From Streptomyces nigra (lineage in GTDB: Bacteria; Actinomycetota; Actinomycetes; Streptomycetales; Streptomycetaceae), in contig NZ_CP029043.1 in NCBI RefSeq assembly GCF_003074055.1, positions 1,976,501 through 2,040,500 of the forward strand: 64,000 bases of DNA. Direction: 5' to 3'. The notes beneath the pieces are model-generated. The model worked only from the letters and a program-made list of their open reading frames with translations, was not told the DNA's origin and ran no database searches. Below, piece after piece: positions 52,437 through 59,570 of this stretch (position 1 is the stretch's first letter; each line of letters opens with the position of its first letter). The translations under genes and the position numbers were made by a program.

Positions 52437-52494
52437 CGCCTCGGCCGGACGCTCAACTCCGGGCGGTGTGACGCACGTTACTTCAGATCCTCCG

Positions 52495-52510
52495 GTAACC
52501 GCTGAGTAAC
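52495..52510 (+). promoter_or_regulatory. Candidate MtrA-type direct repeat
   Basis: GTAAC-N6-GTAAC (52495-52499 and 52506-52510) has the 11-bp direct-repeat spacing of OmpR-class regulators, and the half-site resembles the GTAAC boxes of Streptomyces MtrA. An inverted CGTTACT lies upstream (52476-52482). It is 58 bp before a secreted RlpA-like gene. Confidence 0.45.
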
Positions 52511-52568
52511 GGCGTTCGGTATCTCGTACATAGCGACGTACGCTCCCCCAACCTCCCAGGAGGCGCGG

Positions 52569-53276
52569 ATGTCGCGCAGGAGAACTGTCAGCACGAAGAA
52601 GAAGATCGCCCTGCTGGTGAGTGCGGCGACGGTGGCGGGAGGCGGTGCCTTCGTCATGGCGAGCACCTCGAACGCCTCCCAGGCGCCGTCGGCGACCGTC
52701 AAGTCCGCCGCGGACTCGACGGTCTGCCAGGGCCTCGCCACGGCGCTCGGCAACAACCAGCGGTTCATCGACGGGCAGCGGGCCAACCCGGACGCCCAGT
52801 CGGAGGCCCGTATCGCCAACCGCGAGGCCGTCATCAAGCAGATCAAGGTCCAGCAGGAGGCGTCCGGGTGCGCCGTCGGGGAGTCGGCTCAGGGCTCCCA
52901 GGCGGCACAGCCGAGCGCTCCGGCGGGCGGCGCGGCCGGCAACGGGGGCGAGGCGGCCGGGAACGCGGGCGCCGGGCAGAACGCCGGAGACGCGGGGAAC
53001 GGCGACGCCGCTGGCGGTGCCGCAGCGGGCCAGCAGGTCTGCAACGGCTCGACCGTGACGCTGTCCGGCGAGGGCGGCGCGCCGGCCGCGTCCAGCAACC
53101 AGTTCCCGGCGGGCACCAAGCTGAAGGTGACCAACCTGGACAACAACAAGTCCACGACGGTGGAGGTCACCTCCGTCTCGGGCAGCTGTGTGCTGCTGAA
53201 CAACGCGGCCTTCGAGCAGGTGCGTGAGCCCGGCAAGTTCCTGATCCGCCGTGCCGTGATCGAGAAGGTGGGGTGA
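52569..53276 (+). CDS. Secreted protein with RlpA-like beta-barrel
   Basis: A 235-aa exported protein. Signal peptide in residues 1-38 (basic start, KKKIALLVSAATVAGGGAFV, NASQA). A helical domain has two cysteines (STVCQG and EASGCAVG). A low-complexity Gly/Ala/Asn linker (about 105-155) leads to a C-terminal domain resembling double-psi beta-barrels: FPAGTKLKVTNLDNNKSTTV...GSCVLLNNAAFEQV. RlpA domains bind or cleave peptidoglycan; the catalytic residues are not obvious here. CCAGGAGG lies before the ATG. Confidence 0.75.
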   Translation: MSRRRTVSTKKKIALLVSAATVAGGGAFVMASTSNASQAPSATVKSAADSTVCQGLATALGNNQRFIDGQRANPDAQSEARIANREAVIKQIKVQQEASGCAVGESAQGSQAAQPSAPAGGAAGNGGEAAGNAGAGQNAGDAGNGDAAGGAAAGQQVCNGSTVTLSGEGGAPAASSNQFPAGTKLKVTNLDNNKSTTVEVTSVSGSCVLLNNAAFEQVREPGKFLIRRAVIEKVG

Positions 53277-53304
53277 CGGCCGGACCACCACGCCGTACGT
53301 GTCA

Positions 53305-53342
53305 GGGGCCCCGCCGCTCGCGGCCACGAGCGGCGGGGCCCC
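53305..53342 (+). terminator. Terminator of the RlpA-like gene
   Basis: A perfect 16-bp stem (GGGGCCCCGCCGCTCG and CGAGCGGCGGGGCCCC) with a 6-nt loop. Confidence 0.85.
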
Positions 53343-53450
53343 GCGGCATCGCATACGAGTGCGGGCCGGCGCCCCTCCCCCGGCGCCGGACGCCGCCCGG
53401 CCCGTCTCCCGCGGCGGCTCACCGCGTGAATCGGGCCACACGGGCACCCG

Positions 53451-53488
53451 GTAACACGGGGTTCACACATGGGCAATGGCCGGGAAAT
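53451..53488 (+). promoter_or_regulatory. GlnR-type binding site upstream of glnII
   Basis: Boxes GTAAC (53451-53455), TTCAC (53462-53466), GCAAT (53473-53477) and GAAAT (53484-53488) keep the exact n6 spacing of the GlnR a-b-a-b consensus. The inner two boxes are more degenerate than at glnA. GlnR regulation of glnII is established in S. coelicolor. A TTGACA lies at 53495-53500 without a matching -10. Confidence 0.8.
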
Positions 53489-53589
53489 CGCCTGTTGACA
53501 AGCTCCCGGACATCGAGAGCGGCGCCCCAGTGCCGCAGCGCCGCAGCACCCGCAGTACGCGCCCTGACCCACCCCGAAGGAAGTGGCCC

Positions 53590-54618
53590 GTGACCTTCAA
53601 GGCTGAGTACATCTGGATCGACGGCACCGAGCCGACGGCCAAGCTCCGTTCCAAGACGAAGATCCTGGCGGACGACGCCAAGGGTGCCGAGCTGCCGATC
53701 TGGGGCTTCGACGGGTCCTCCACCAACCAGGCCGAGGGGCACGCCTCGGACCGTGTGCTGAAGCCGGTCTTCACCTGTCCGGACCCGATCCGCGGCGGCG
53801 ACGACGTCCTCGTGCTCTGCGAGGTCCTGAACATCGACATGACGCCGCACGAGTCCAACACCCGTGCCGCGCTCACCGAGGTCGCGGAGAAGTTCGCCGC
53901 ACAGGAGCCCATCTTCGGCATCGAGCAGGAGTACACGTTCTTCAAGGACGGCTACCCGCTCGGCTTCCCCAAGGGCGGCTTCCCGGCCCCGCAGGGCGGC
54001 TACTACTGCGGTGTCGGCGCCGACGAGATCTTCGGCCGTGACGTCGTCGAGGCGCACCTGGACAACTGCCTCAAGGCGGGCCTGGGCATCTCCGGCATCA
54101 ACGCCGAGGTCATGCCCGGCCAGTGGGAGTTCCAGGTCGGCCCGCTCTCCCCGCTGGAGGTCTCCGACCAGCTGTGGGTGGCCCGTTGGCTGCTGTACCG
54201 CACGGCGGAGGACTTCGGTGTCGCGGCGACCCTCGACCCGAAGCCGGTGAAGGGCGACTGGAACGGCGCCGGCGCGCACACCAACTTCTCCACCAAGGCC
54301 ATGCGCGAGGGCTACGACGCCATCATCACCGCCTGCGAGTCCCTCGGCGAGGGCTCCAAGCCGCTGGACCACGTCAAGAACTACGGCGCCGGCATCGACG
54401 ACCGCCTGACCGGTCTGCACGAGACCGCCCCGTGGAACGAGTACTCCTACGGCGTCTCCAACCGCGGCGCCTCGGTCCGTATCCCGTGGCAGGTCGAGAA
54501 GGACGGCAAGGGCTACATCGAGGACCGCCGCCCGAACGCCAACGTCGACCCGTACACGGTGACCCGTCTGCTGGTCGACACCTGCTGCTCGGCTCTGGAG
54601 AAGGCCGGCCAGGTCTGA
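53590..54618 (+). CDS. glnII: Glutamine synthetase II (GlnII), eukaryotic type
   Basis: A 342-aa GSII enzyme with the motifs AEYIWIDG, WGFDGSSTNQAEG, GIEQEYTF, GPLSPLEVSDQLW, and NGAGAHTNFSTKAMRE, and the C-terminal ASVRIPWQV/EDRRPNANVDPY. GSII lacks the adenylylation tyrosine loop of GlnA. The GTG at 53590 is preceded by GGAAG. Its presence beside GSI is typical of Streptomyces. It has its own GlnR-type site. Confidence 0.97.
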   Translation: MTFKAEYIWIDGTEPTAKLRSKTKILADDAKGAELPIWGFDGSSTNQAEGHASDRVLKPVFTCPDPIRGGDDVLVLCEVLNIDMTPHESNTRAALTEVAEKFAAQEPIFGIEQEYTFFKDGYPLGFPKGGFPAPQGGYYCGVGADEIFGRDVVEAHLDNCLKAGLGISGINAEVMPGQWEFQVGPLSPLEVSDQLWVARWLLYRTAEDFGVAATLDPKPVKGDWNGAGAHTNFSTKAMREGYDAIITACESLGEGSKPLDHVKNYGAGIDDRLTGLHETAPWNEYSYGVSNRGASVRIPWQVEKDGKGYIEDRRPNANVDPYTVTRLLVDTCCSALEKAGQV

Positions 54619-54642
54619 TCCGCCGCCGCCCGGCTGTGCTCA

Positions 54643-54672
54643 GGGGCGTCCACCCTCACCGGTGGGCGCCCC
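54643..54672 (+). terminator. Terminator of glnII
   Basis: GGGGCGTCCACC and GGTGGGCGCCCC form a 12-bp stem with one G-T pair and a 6-nt loop, followed by TTT. Confidence 0.75.
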
Positions 54673-54767
54673 TTTCGCGTGCCCGGACGTCCGCGTCGTC
54701 CACGCGTGGAGTCCAAGGACCGGGACGAAGGATCCCCTCGGGGGCGGGTGTCTGCTTCAATGGGTAC

Positions 54768-54890
54768 ATGGTCGGCTTCCAGAAGTTCCCCGCGACGGGT
54801 CGTCACGACCTCGAGCCCTTCTGGCCTTCCCGTCAGCACCACGACTTCGACCGGGTGTGTTGCCGCGCGCTGACCGCGCGGGCCCGGTAG
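54768..54890 (+). CDS. Candidate 40-aa leader peptide
   Basis: MVGFQKFPATGRHDLEPFWP opens a short frame that continues SRQHHDFDRVCCRALTARAR and stops at 54890, 79 bp before the winged-helix gene. The SR-x-H-x-D-x-x-RVCC pattern, with adjacent cysteine codons, resembles the short leader peptides found before sulfur and cysteine genes in actinomycetes. There is no strong ribosome-binding site. It could act in translation-coupled attenuation, or the frame could be chance. Confidence 0.4.
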   Translation: MVGFQKFPATGRHDLEPFWPSRQHHDFDRVCCRALTARAR

Positions 54891-54969
54891 AGCCGTTCCC
54901 CGGCCCTCGGCCAGCGCGACACGACGTACGTCTTCCCACGGACCTCTCGCGCGAAAGAGCTGACCTCCC

Positions 54970-55524
54970 ATGGCGACCACCCGTTCCCTGTCCTCCTCCG
55001 CCACGCTCGCCTCCTCCCCCCAGCCGAATGGTGTCCGGCAGCATCTGCGTGCCGTCGACCGGGACGAGGTGATCGACGTCGCGGCCCTCCTGCCGCCGGG
55101 CGCCACCTGGCTGCCCGCCCCACAGCACTCCCTGCCCGCCCTGCCGGGCCGGCCGCCGATGGTCGGCTATCTGGTGCTCGTCCCCGCCGACCGGCAGCCG
55201 CCGCTCGTGCCGGCCGCCGAGCCCGTCGACGACCCGCTGGTCTCCATCGACCCGGTACGGCGCACCGCGGCCGTCGACGGACGGGAACTCGACCTGACCT
55301 ACCTGGAGTTCGAGCTACTGGCCCATCTGGTGGCGCATCCGCACCGGGTGCACACCCGCGACCAGCTGGTCACCACGGTGTGGGGGTACGGCCATGTCGG
55401 CGACGGGCGGACCGTCGACGTCCATATCGCCCGGCTGCGCCGCAAGCTGGGCGCCGAGCACCGCGACACCATCCGCACGATCCGCCGCGTCGGCTACAAG
55501 TACGCCCCGCCGGCCGGGCGCTGA
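54970..55524 (+). CDS. Orphan winged-helix (OmpR-type) DNA-binding protein
   Basis: A 184-aa protein. An unusual N-terminal region (1-100) replaces the receiver domain and shows no aspartate pocket. The C-terminal trans_reg_C domain (about 108-180) has LTYLEFELLAHLVAHPHRVHTRDQL, VTTVWGYGHVGDGRTVDVHIARLRRKLG and the wing TIRRVGYKY. It therefore binds DNA without phosphorylation control. Targets unknown. It follows a candidate leader peptide. Confidence 0.87.
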   Translation: MATTRSLSSSATLASSPQPNGVRQHLRAVDRDEVIDVAALLPPGATWLPAPQHSLPALPGRPPMVGYLVLVPADRQPPLVPAAEPVDDPLVSIDPVRRTAAVDGRELDLTYLEFELLAHLVAHPHRVHTRDQLVTTVWGYGHVGDGRTVDVHIARLRRKLGAEHRDTIRTIRRVGYKYAPPAGR

Positions 55525-55596
55525 CCGCCCACCGGGGCCTCTGCCCTCGGCAGAACGCCGTTCCGCCCCGTGCCCCCGGCGGGCAGAGTCGGCCGT

Positions 55597-56616
55597 ATGA
55601 GACTTCTGGTGCTGGGTGGTACGGAGTTCGCGGGACGCGCGGTCGTGGAGGCGGCGCTCGGGCGTGGCTGGGAGGTGACCGTCCTCAACCGGGGGCGGCA
55701 CGCGACCCCGGCCGGGGTGCGGTCCCTGCGGGGTGACCGCACCGCGGCCGGCGGGCTGGACGCCCTTGCCGGGGACGAGACGTGGGACGCCGTGGTCGAC
55801 ACCTGGTCGGGGGCGCCGCGCCCGGTCCTGGACGCGGCACGGCTGCTGAGGGACCGCGCCGGGCGGTATGTGTACGTGTCGAGCTGCTCGGTGTACGCGT
55901 GGGCCCCGCCCGCCGGGTACACCGAGGAGGCGCCGCTGGTCGAGGGCGCCGAGGCGGGTGCCGGGCAGACCGACTACGCGCGGGACAAGCGGGGCGGCGA
56001 GCTGGCCGCCGTCGAGGGCTTCGGCGCCGACCGCTCGCTGCTGGTGCGGGCGGGGCTGATCCTCGGGCCGTACGAGAACGTCGGCCGGCTGCCGTGGTGG
56101 CTGAACCGGATGGCGCGCGGCGGCCCGGTCCTGGCTCCCGGGCCGCGGGACCTGCCGCTGCAGTACGTCGACGTCCGCGACCTCGCGGAGTGGATCCTCG
56201 GCGCGGTGGAGGCCGGGCTGAGCGGGCCGTACAACCTGATGAGCCCGCAGGGGCACAGCACCATGGGCGAGTTCCTGGAGGCGTGCGCGGCGGTGGCCGG
56301 GCCGGACGCCGAGCTGCGCTGGGTCGACCCCGAGGTCGTCCTCGCCGCGGGCATCGAACCCTGGACCCAGCTGCCGGTGTGGGTGCCGCCGGGCAGCGAC
56401 CTGCACGACGCGCTGCACGCGGCGGACGTGTCGCCGGCCGTCGCGGCGGGGCTGCGGTGCCGACCGGTCGCCGAGACGGTGGCCGACACCTGGCGGTGGC
56501 TCCAGGGCCTCGACGGGATCGCGCCGCAGCGCCCGGACCGCTCCCTGAAGGGGGTCGACCCGGAGGTGGAGGCGAAGGCCCTCGCGGCCGCGGCGGACGG
56601 CGCGTCCGGCACCTGA
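55597..56616 (+). CDS. NAD-dependent epimerase/dehydratase family protein
   Basis: A 339-aa extended SDR. The N-terminal motif is LVLGGTEFAGRAVVEAAL; VDTWSG, VSSCSVYAW and the Tyr/Lys pair in TDYARDKRGGE follow, the latter matching the YxxxK catalytic signature. The substrate is unknown; the reductase/epimerase type with GGTxFxG resembles plant CSP41-like proteins. ATG 55597 begins the Rossmann fold directly. No strong ribosome-binding site is present. Confidence 0.87.
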   Translation: MRLLVLGGTEFAGRAVVEAALGRGWEVTVLNRGRHATPAGVRSLRGDRTAAGGLDALAGDETWDAVVDTWSGAPRPVLDAARLLRDRAGRYVYVSSCSVYAWAPPAGYTEEAPLVEGAEAGAGQTDYARDKRGGELAAVEGFGADRSLLVRAGLILGPYENVGRLPWWLNRMARGGPVLAPGPRDLPLQYVDVRDLAEWILGAVEAGLSGPYNLMSPQGHSTMGEFLEACAAVAGPDAELRWVDPEVVLAAGIEPWTQLPVWVPPGSDLHDALHAADVSPAVAAGLRCRPVAETVADTWRWLQGLDGIAPQRPDRSLKGVDPEVEAKALAAAADGASGT

Positions 56617-56724
56617 CCGGTTCCTCACCGTCTTCCTCACGCGTCGTACGGGATCCGCAACTCGCGGTGTTCCAGGGGCTGTTGAAACCTCGTCGAACCC
56701 ATGAATCTCTCAACGATTTCCGGG

Positions 56725-56767
56725 ACGGGTGAACACCCGTGGGGCGCCCTCCGTATGAGAGGGCGCC
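56725..56767 (+). promoter_or_regulatory. Two stacked hairpins in the DUF1996 gene leader
   Basis: ACGGGTG-AA-CACCCGT (56725-56740) is a perfect 7+2+7 palindrome. GGCGCCCTC and GAGGGCGCC (56743-56751 and 56759-56767) form a 9-bp stem right after it. The first may be an operator, the second a terminator-like attenuator or the terminator of the epimerase gene. They end 57 nt before the start codon. Confidence 0.45.
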
Positions 56768-56823
56768 GCTTCACTCCTGTCGGGCGCCTCGATGCCCCCG
56801 AAAAAGGAAGTCAGAGGAGTTCC

Positions 56824-58374
56824 ATGGGACGCAACACAAGAAAACGCCGTACGCCACTGGCCAACAAGGCCATTGCCGCATCGGCGGCCCTAGCGCTCGG
56901 TGGGGGCGGGCTTGTCTGGGCCAACTTCTATGCATCTGCGCACGAGGACGGCAACTCCGGGTGGAACCGGACCAAGTCCACGTCCTCGCGGGTCGCGACG
57001 ATCAACTGCCCGGACGTCGGCCAGCGGCTGACCAAGGTGCCGAGAAGCGCCCGCAGGACCGTCGCCAAGGAGCTGGCGCTGCTCGACCGGCAGATCACCG
57101 CCGCCTACACGCGCCTCGCGGAGACGCGGCAGGCGCAGGCGGGTGACGCCAACTACGTCAGCAACGCCATCCTCAGCCCGCTGAAGTCCAAGCGGACCGC
57201 CACGCTCGACCGGATCCGGATCACCATCAACCGGGGCGGCGGCAAGGCCCCCCGCGATCTGAGCCGGTGGGCGCAGTGCCAGGGCGTCCCGGCAGAGCCG
57301 ACCGACGGCGGTCAGCAGGACGGCGGCGGACAGAACGACGGTGGCCAGCAGGACGGCGGCCAGAACGACGGCGGTCAGCAGGACGGCGGCCAGAACGACG
57401 GCGGACAGGACAACGGCGGCGGCCAGCAGGACAACGGCGGGCAGGCCGGCAACGGCCCCGTCGCGGACGACTTCATCAACATCGAGGACGTCCAGCCCAA
57501 CTCGCGGAACCTGCCCAACGGTCTGCCCGCGAACGGTGACTCCGGCTCGACCGGCAGCTTCACCACCCGGTGCGGCACCAACGAGAACGAGAACCGCAAC
57601 TCGGACAACGTGATCGTGGCGCCCGGTGTCAGCAACGGTGCCCAGCACCAGCACGACTACGTGGGCAACCAGAACAACAACGCGTTCGCGAGCGACCAGG
57701 ACCTGGCCAACGCCGACACCACGTGCCAGAACCAGGGCGACAAGTCGTCGTACTTCTGGCCGGTCATCCGGATCCAGGACGGTTCGCAGGACATCGACGC
57801 CGGTCAGCCCGGCGGCGGTCAGGACGGCAACGTCGGCAAGATCGTCGAGCCGGCTGCGGCCGAGCTGAAGTTCGTCGGCAACCGCACCAGCGACGTCGTC
57901 GCGATGCCGAAGGCCCTGCGCATCATCACCGGTGACGCCAAGTCCTTCGTCAACGGCCTCAACAACGCCAACACGGCGTGGAGCTGCACGGGCTTCGAGG
58001 ACCGCCAGGTGACGGACAAGTACCCGATCTGCCCGGACGGCAGCAGCGTGGTGCGCACGTCCAACTTCCAGAGCTGCTGGGACGGGCAGAACATCGACAG
58101 CGCCAACCACCGCACGCACGTCGCGTTCGTGCAGGCGGACGGCACCTGTGCCAACGGGTTCCAGGCCATCCCCCAGCTCCAGGTCCGCCTGGTGTACGAC
58201 GTCCAGGCCCCGCAGATCCAGAACGGGCAGGTGCAGAACGCGTTCGCGGTCGACTCCTTCCCGGACCAGCTGCACAAGCCGATCACCGACCACAACGACT
58301 TCATCAACTTCTTCGACGAGAACCTGATGAACCAGGTGGTGGAGTGCATCAACAACGGCCAGGACTGCGACTAG
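56824..58374 (+). CDS. Secreted DUF1996 protein with Gln/Asp/Gly-rich linker
   Basis: A 516-aa exported protein. Signal peptide in about residues 1-40 ([20 protein letters not shown] start; [11 protein letters not shown] core). A helical domain with two cysteines ([17 protein letters not shown]) is followed by a repetitive linker of QDGGQNDGG units (about 160-215) and a DUF1996 domain containing [32 protein letters not shown] and paired cysteines. Related domains occur in fungal and bacterial secreted proteins of unknown function. GAGGAG lies before the ATG. Confidence 0.85.
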   Translation: MGRNTRKRRTPLANKAIAASAALALGGGGLVWANFYASAHEDGNSGWNRTKSTSSRVATINCPDVGQRLTKVPRSARRTVAKELALLDRQITAAYTRLAETRQAQAGDANYVSNAILSPLKSKRTATLDRIRITINRGGGKAPRDLSRWAQCQGVPAEPTDGGQQDGGGQNDGGQQDGGQNDGGQQDGGQNDGGQDNGGGQQDNGGQAGNGPVADDFINIEDVQPNSRNLPNGLPANGDSGSTGSFTTRCGTNENENRNSDNVIVAPGVSNGAQHQHDYVGNQNNNAFASDQDLANADTTCQNQGDKSSYFWPVIRIQDGSQDIDAGQPGGGQDGNVGKIVEPAAAELKFVGNRTSDVVAMPKALRIITGDAKSFVNGLNNANTAWSCTGFEDRQVTDKYPICPDGSSVVRTSNFQSCWDGQNIDSANHRTHVAFVQADGTCANGFQAIPQLQVRLVYDVQAPQIQNGQVQNAFAVDSFPDQLHKPITDHNDFINFFDENLMNQVVECINNGQDCD

Positions 58375-58392
58375 TCCCCGGCTCGCACCATT

Positions 58393-58432
58393 GAAAAGGC
58401 CGGCGGCGGGAATTCCCGTCGCCGGCCTTTTC
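58393..58432. terminator. Bidirectional terminator
   Basis: An 18-bp stem with one G-T pair (58393-58410 and 58415-58432, loop AATT), with A and T runs at its ends, lies between the convergent DUF1996 and lipoprotein genes. Confidence 0.9.
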
Positions 58433-58446
58433 GTGTCCGCTGTGGG

Positions 58447-58878
58447 TCAGCCGTGGTGACCGTCCTTGTTGTGGCTGCCTCCGGGATTCATGTGCTCGGA
58501 GCCCTCCTCCATGGTGCCGCCGAGCTTTCCCTGGAGGGCCGTCACCGTCTTCTCCTGGCCGACGGCGACCCATTTGCGGCCGACGAGGTAGTAGCCGCCG
58601 TAGTCCTTGGCGCCGCTCAGCCACTCGGCCTGGCCGCGGTCGGTGGCGAAGGTGGCGAGGATGTACTTGTCCTTGCCGGTCGTGCAGATGGCCTGCCGGA
58701 TCTCGTCGGCGTCGGTCTGCATGTTCGGGTCGCACTTCGCCTTGGCGGCCAGTTGCTCCAGGCTGCCGGTGGCCGTCTCGGGTGCCTTCGCCTCGTCGTC
58801 GCCGCCGGCGCCGCACGCGGACAGCGCGAGCACCGCCACCGCGCCGGTCAGCGCGAGCATCGGTCGGGTCAGTCTCAT
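58447..58878 (-). CDS. Lipoprotein of unknown function
   Basis: A 143-aa exported lipoprotein. The lipobox LALSAC places the acyl-cysteine at about residue 22. The mature part has two cysteines (AKCDPNM, QAICTTG), KDKYILATFATDRGQAEW, and a His/Gly-rich tail. GGAGGA lies 4 nt before the ATG. It is convergent with the DUF1996 gene. No domain recognised. Confidence 0.82.
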   Translation of the reverse strand: MRLTRPMLALTGAVAVLALSACGAGGDDEAKAPETATGSLEQLAAKAKCDPNMQTDADEIRQAICTTGKDKYILATFATDRGQAEWLSGAKDYGGYYLVGRKWVAVGQEKTVTALQGKLGGTMEEGSEHMNPGGSHNKDGHHG

Positions 58879-58998
58879 CTCGTCCTCCGGTCCATGCCGC
58901 ACGGAGCCCCGGCCGGGCCCTTGTCTCCCATACGGCTGCGGGGTGCGATGCGCTCAAAACAGGAGACTCTCACGGAACAGGTGTGCGAGGGTGATCCG

Positions 58999-59508
58999 AT
59001 GGACCAGGACTGGGAGGACCGCGTCAGCGCGGCATGGGCCACCTTCGACGACCACCCCGAGGAGCGCGCGGCCGAGTTCCGCGCCCTCATCGACGCACTG
59101 GTGGCCGAGCTGCCGGAGGGCAGCCCGCTGGGACCGTTCGAGCAGGCGTGCGCCTGGGACTCCACGGGGCACTCGGACCGCGCGGTGCCGCTGTACCGGC
59201 AGGCCCTGGCGCGCGGGCTGAGCGGGTACAAGGGACGCCGGGCGAAGATCCAGATGTCCAGCTCGCTGCGGAACGTCGGGCGGGCCGAGGAGGGCGTCGC
59301 GCTGTTGACGCCGGAGCTGGACGCCCCCTCCGACGAGCTGGACGACGCCGTGCGCGCGACGCTGGCGCTGTGCCTGTCGAGCCTCGGCCGGGACCGCGAG
59401 GGGCTCGCGCTGGTGCTGGGCGCCCTCGCCCCGCATCTGCCGCGCTACCAGCGGTCGATGGCGAACTACGCGCGTGCGCTGGCGGAGCCGCAGCCGCAGG
59501 AAGCCTGA
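58999..59508 (+). CDS. TPR-like helical repeat protein
   Basis: A 169-aa cytoplasmic protein beginning MDQDWEDRVSAAWATFDDHPEERAAEF in its first 27 residues. Tetratricopeptide-like repeats occur: AWDSTGHSDRAVPLYRQALARG, SSLRNVGRAEEGVALLTPEL, LCLSSLGRDREGLALVLGAL. It matches the 'tetratrico peptide repeat' group of about 170 residues. GAGGGTGA precedes the ATG. Binding partners unknown. Confidence 0.82.
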   Translation: MDQDWEDRVSAAWATFDDHPEERAAEFRALIDALVAELPEGSPLGPFEQACAWDSTGHSDRAVPLYRQALARGLSGYKGRRAKIQMSSSLRNVGRAEEGVALLTPELDAPSDELDDAVRATLALCLSSLGRDREGLALVLGALAPHLPRYQRSMANYARALAEPQPQEA

Positions 59509-59570
59509 CCGGGGCCGTGCGCGCGCCCCGGTCACGGTGACCAACCGCCGATTCGCTCGTTCTGCTGAAC

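Noticed and set aside
54123..54767. Upstream extension of the 40-aa leader frame into glnII
   Set aside because: Out of frame with glnII and inside its coding sequence and terminator; only the segment from ATG 54768 is considered.
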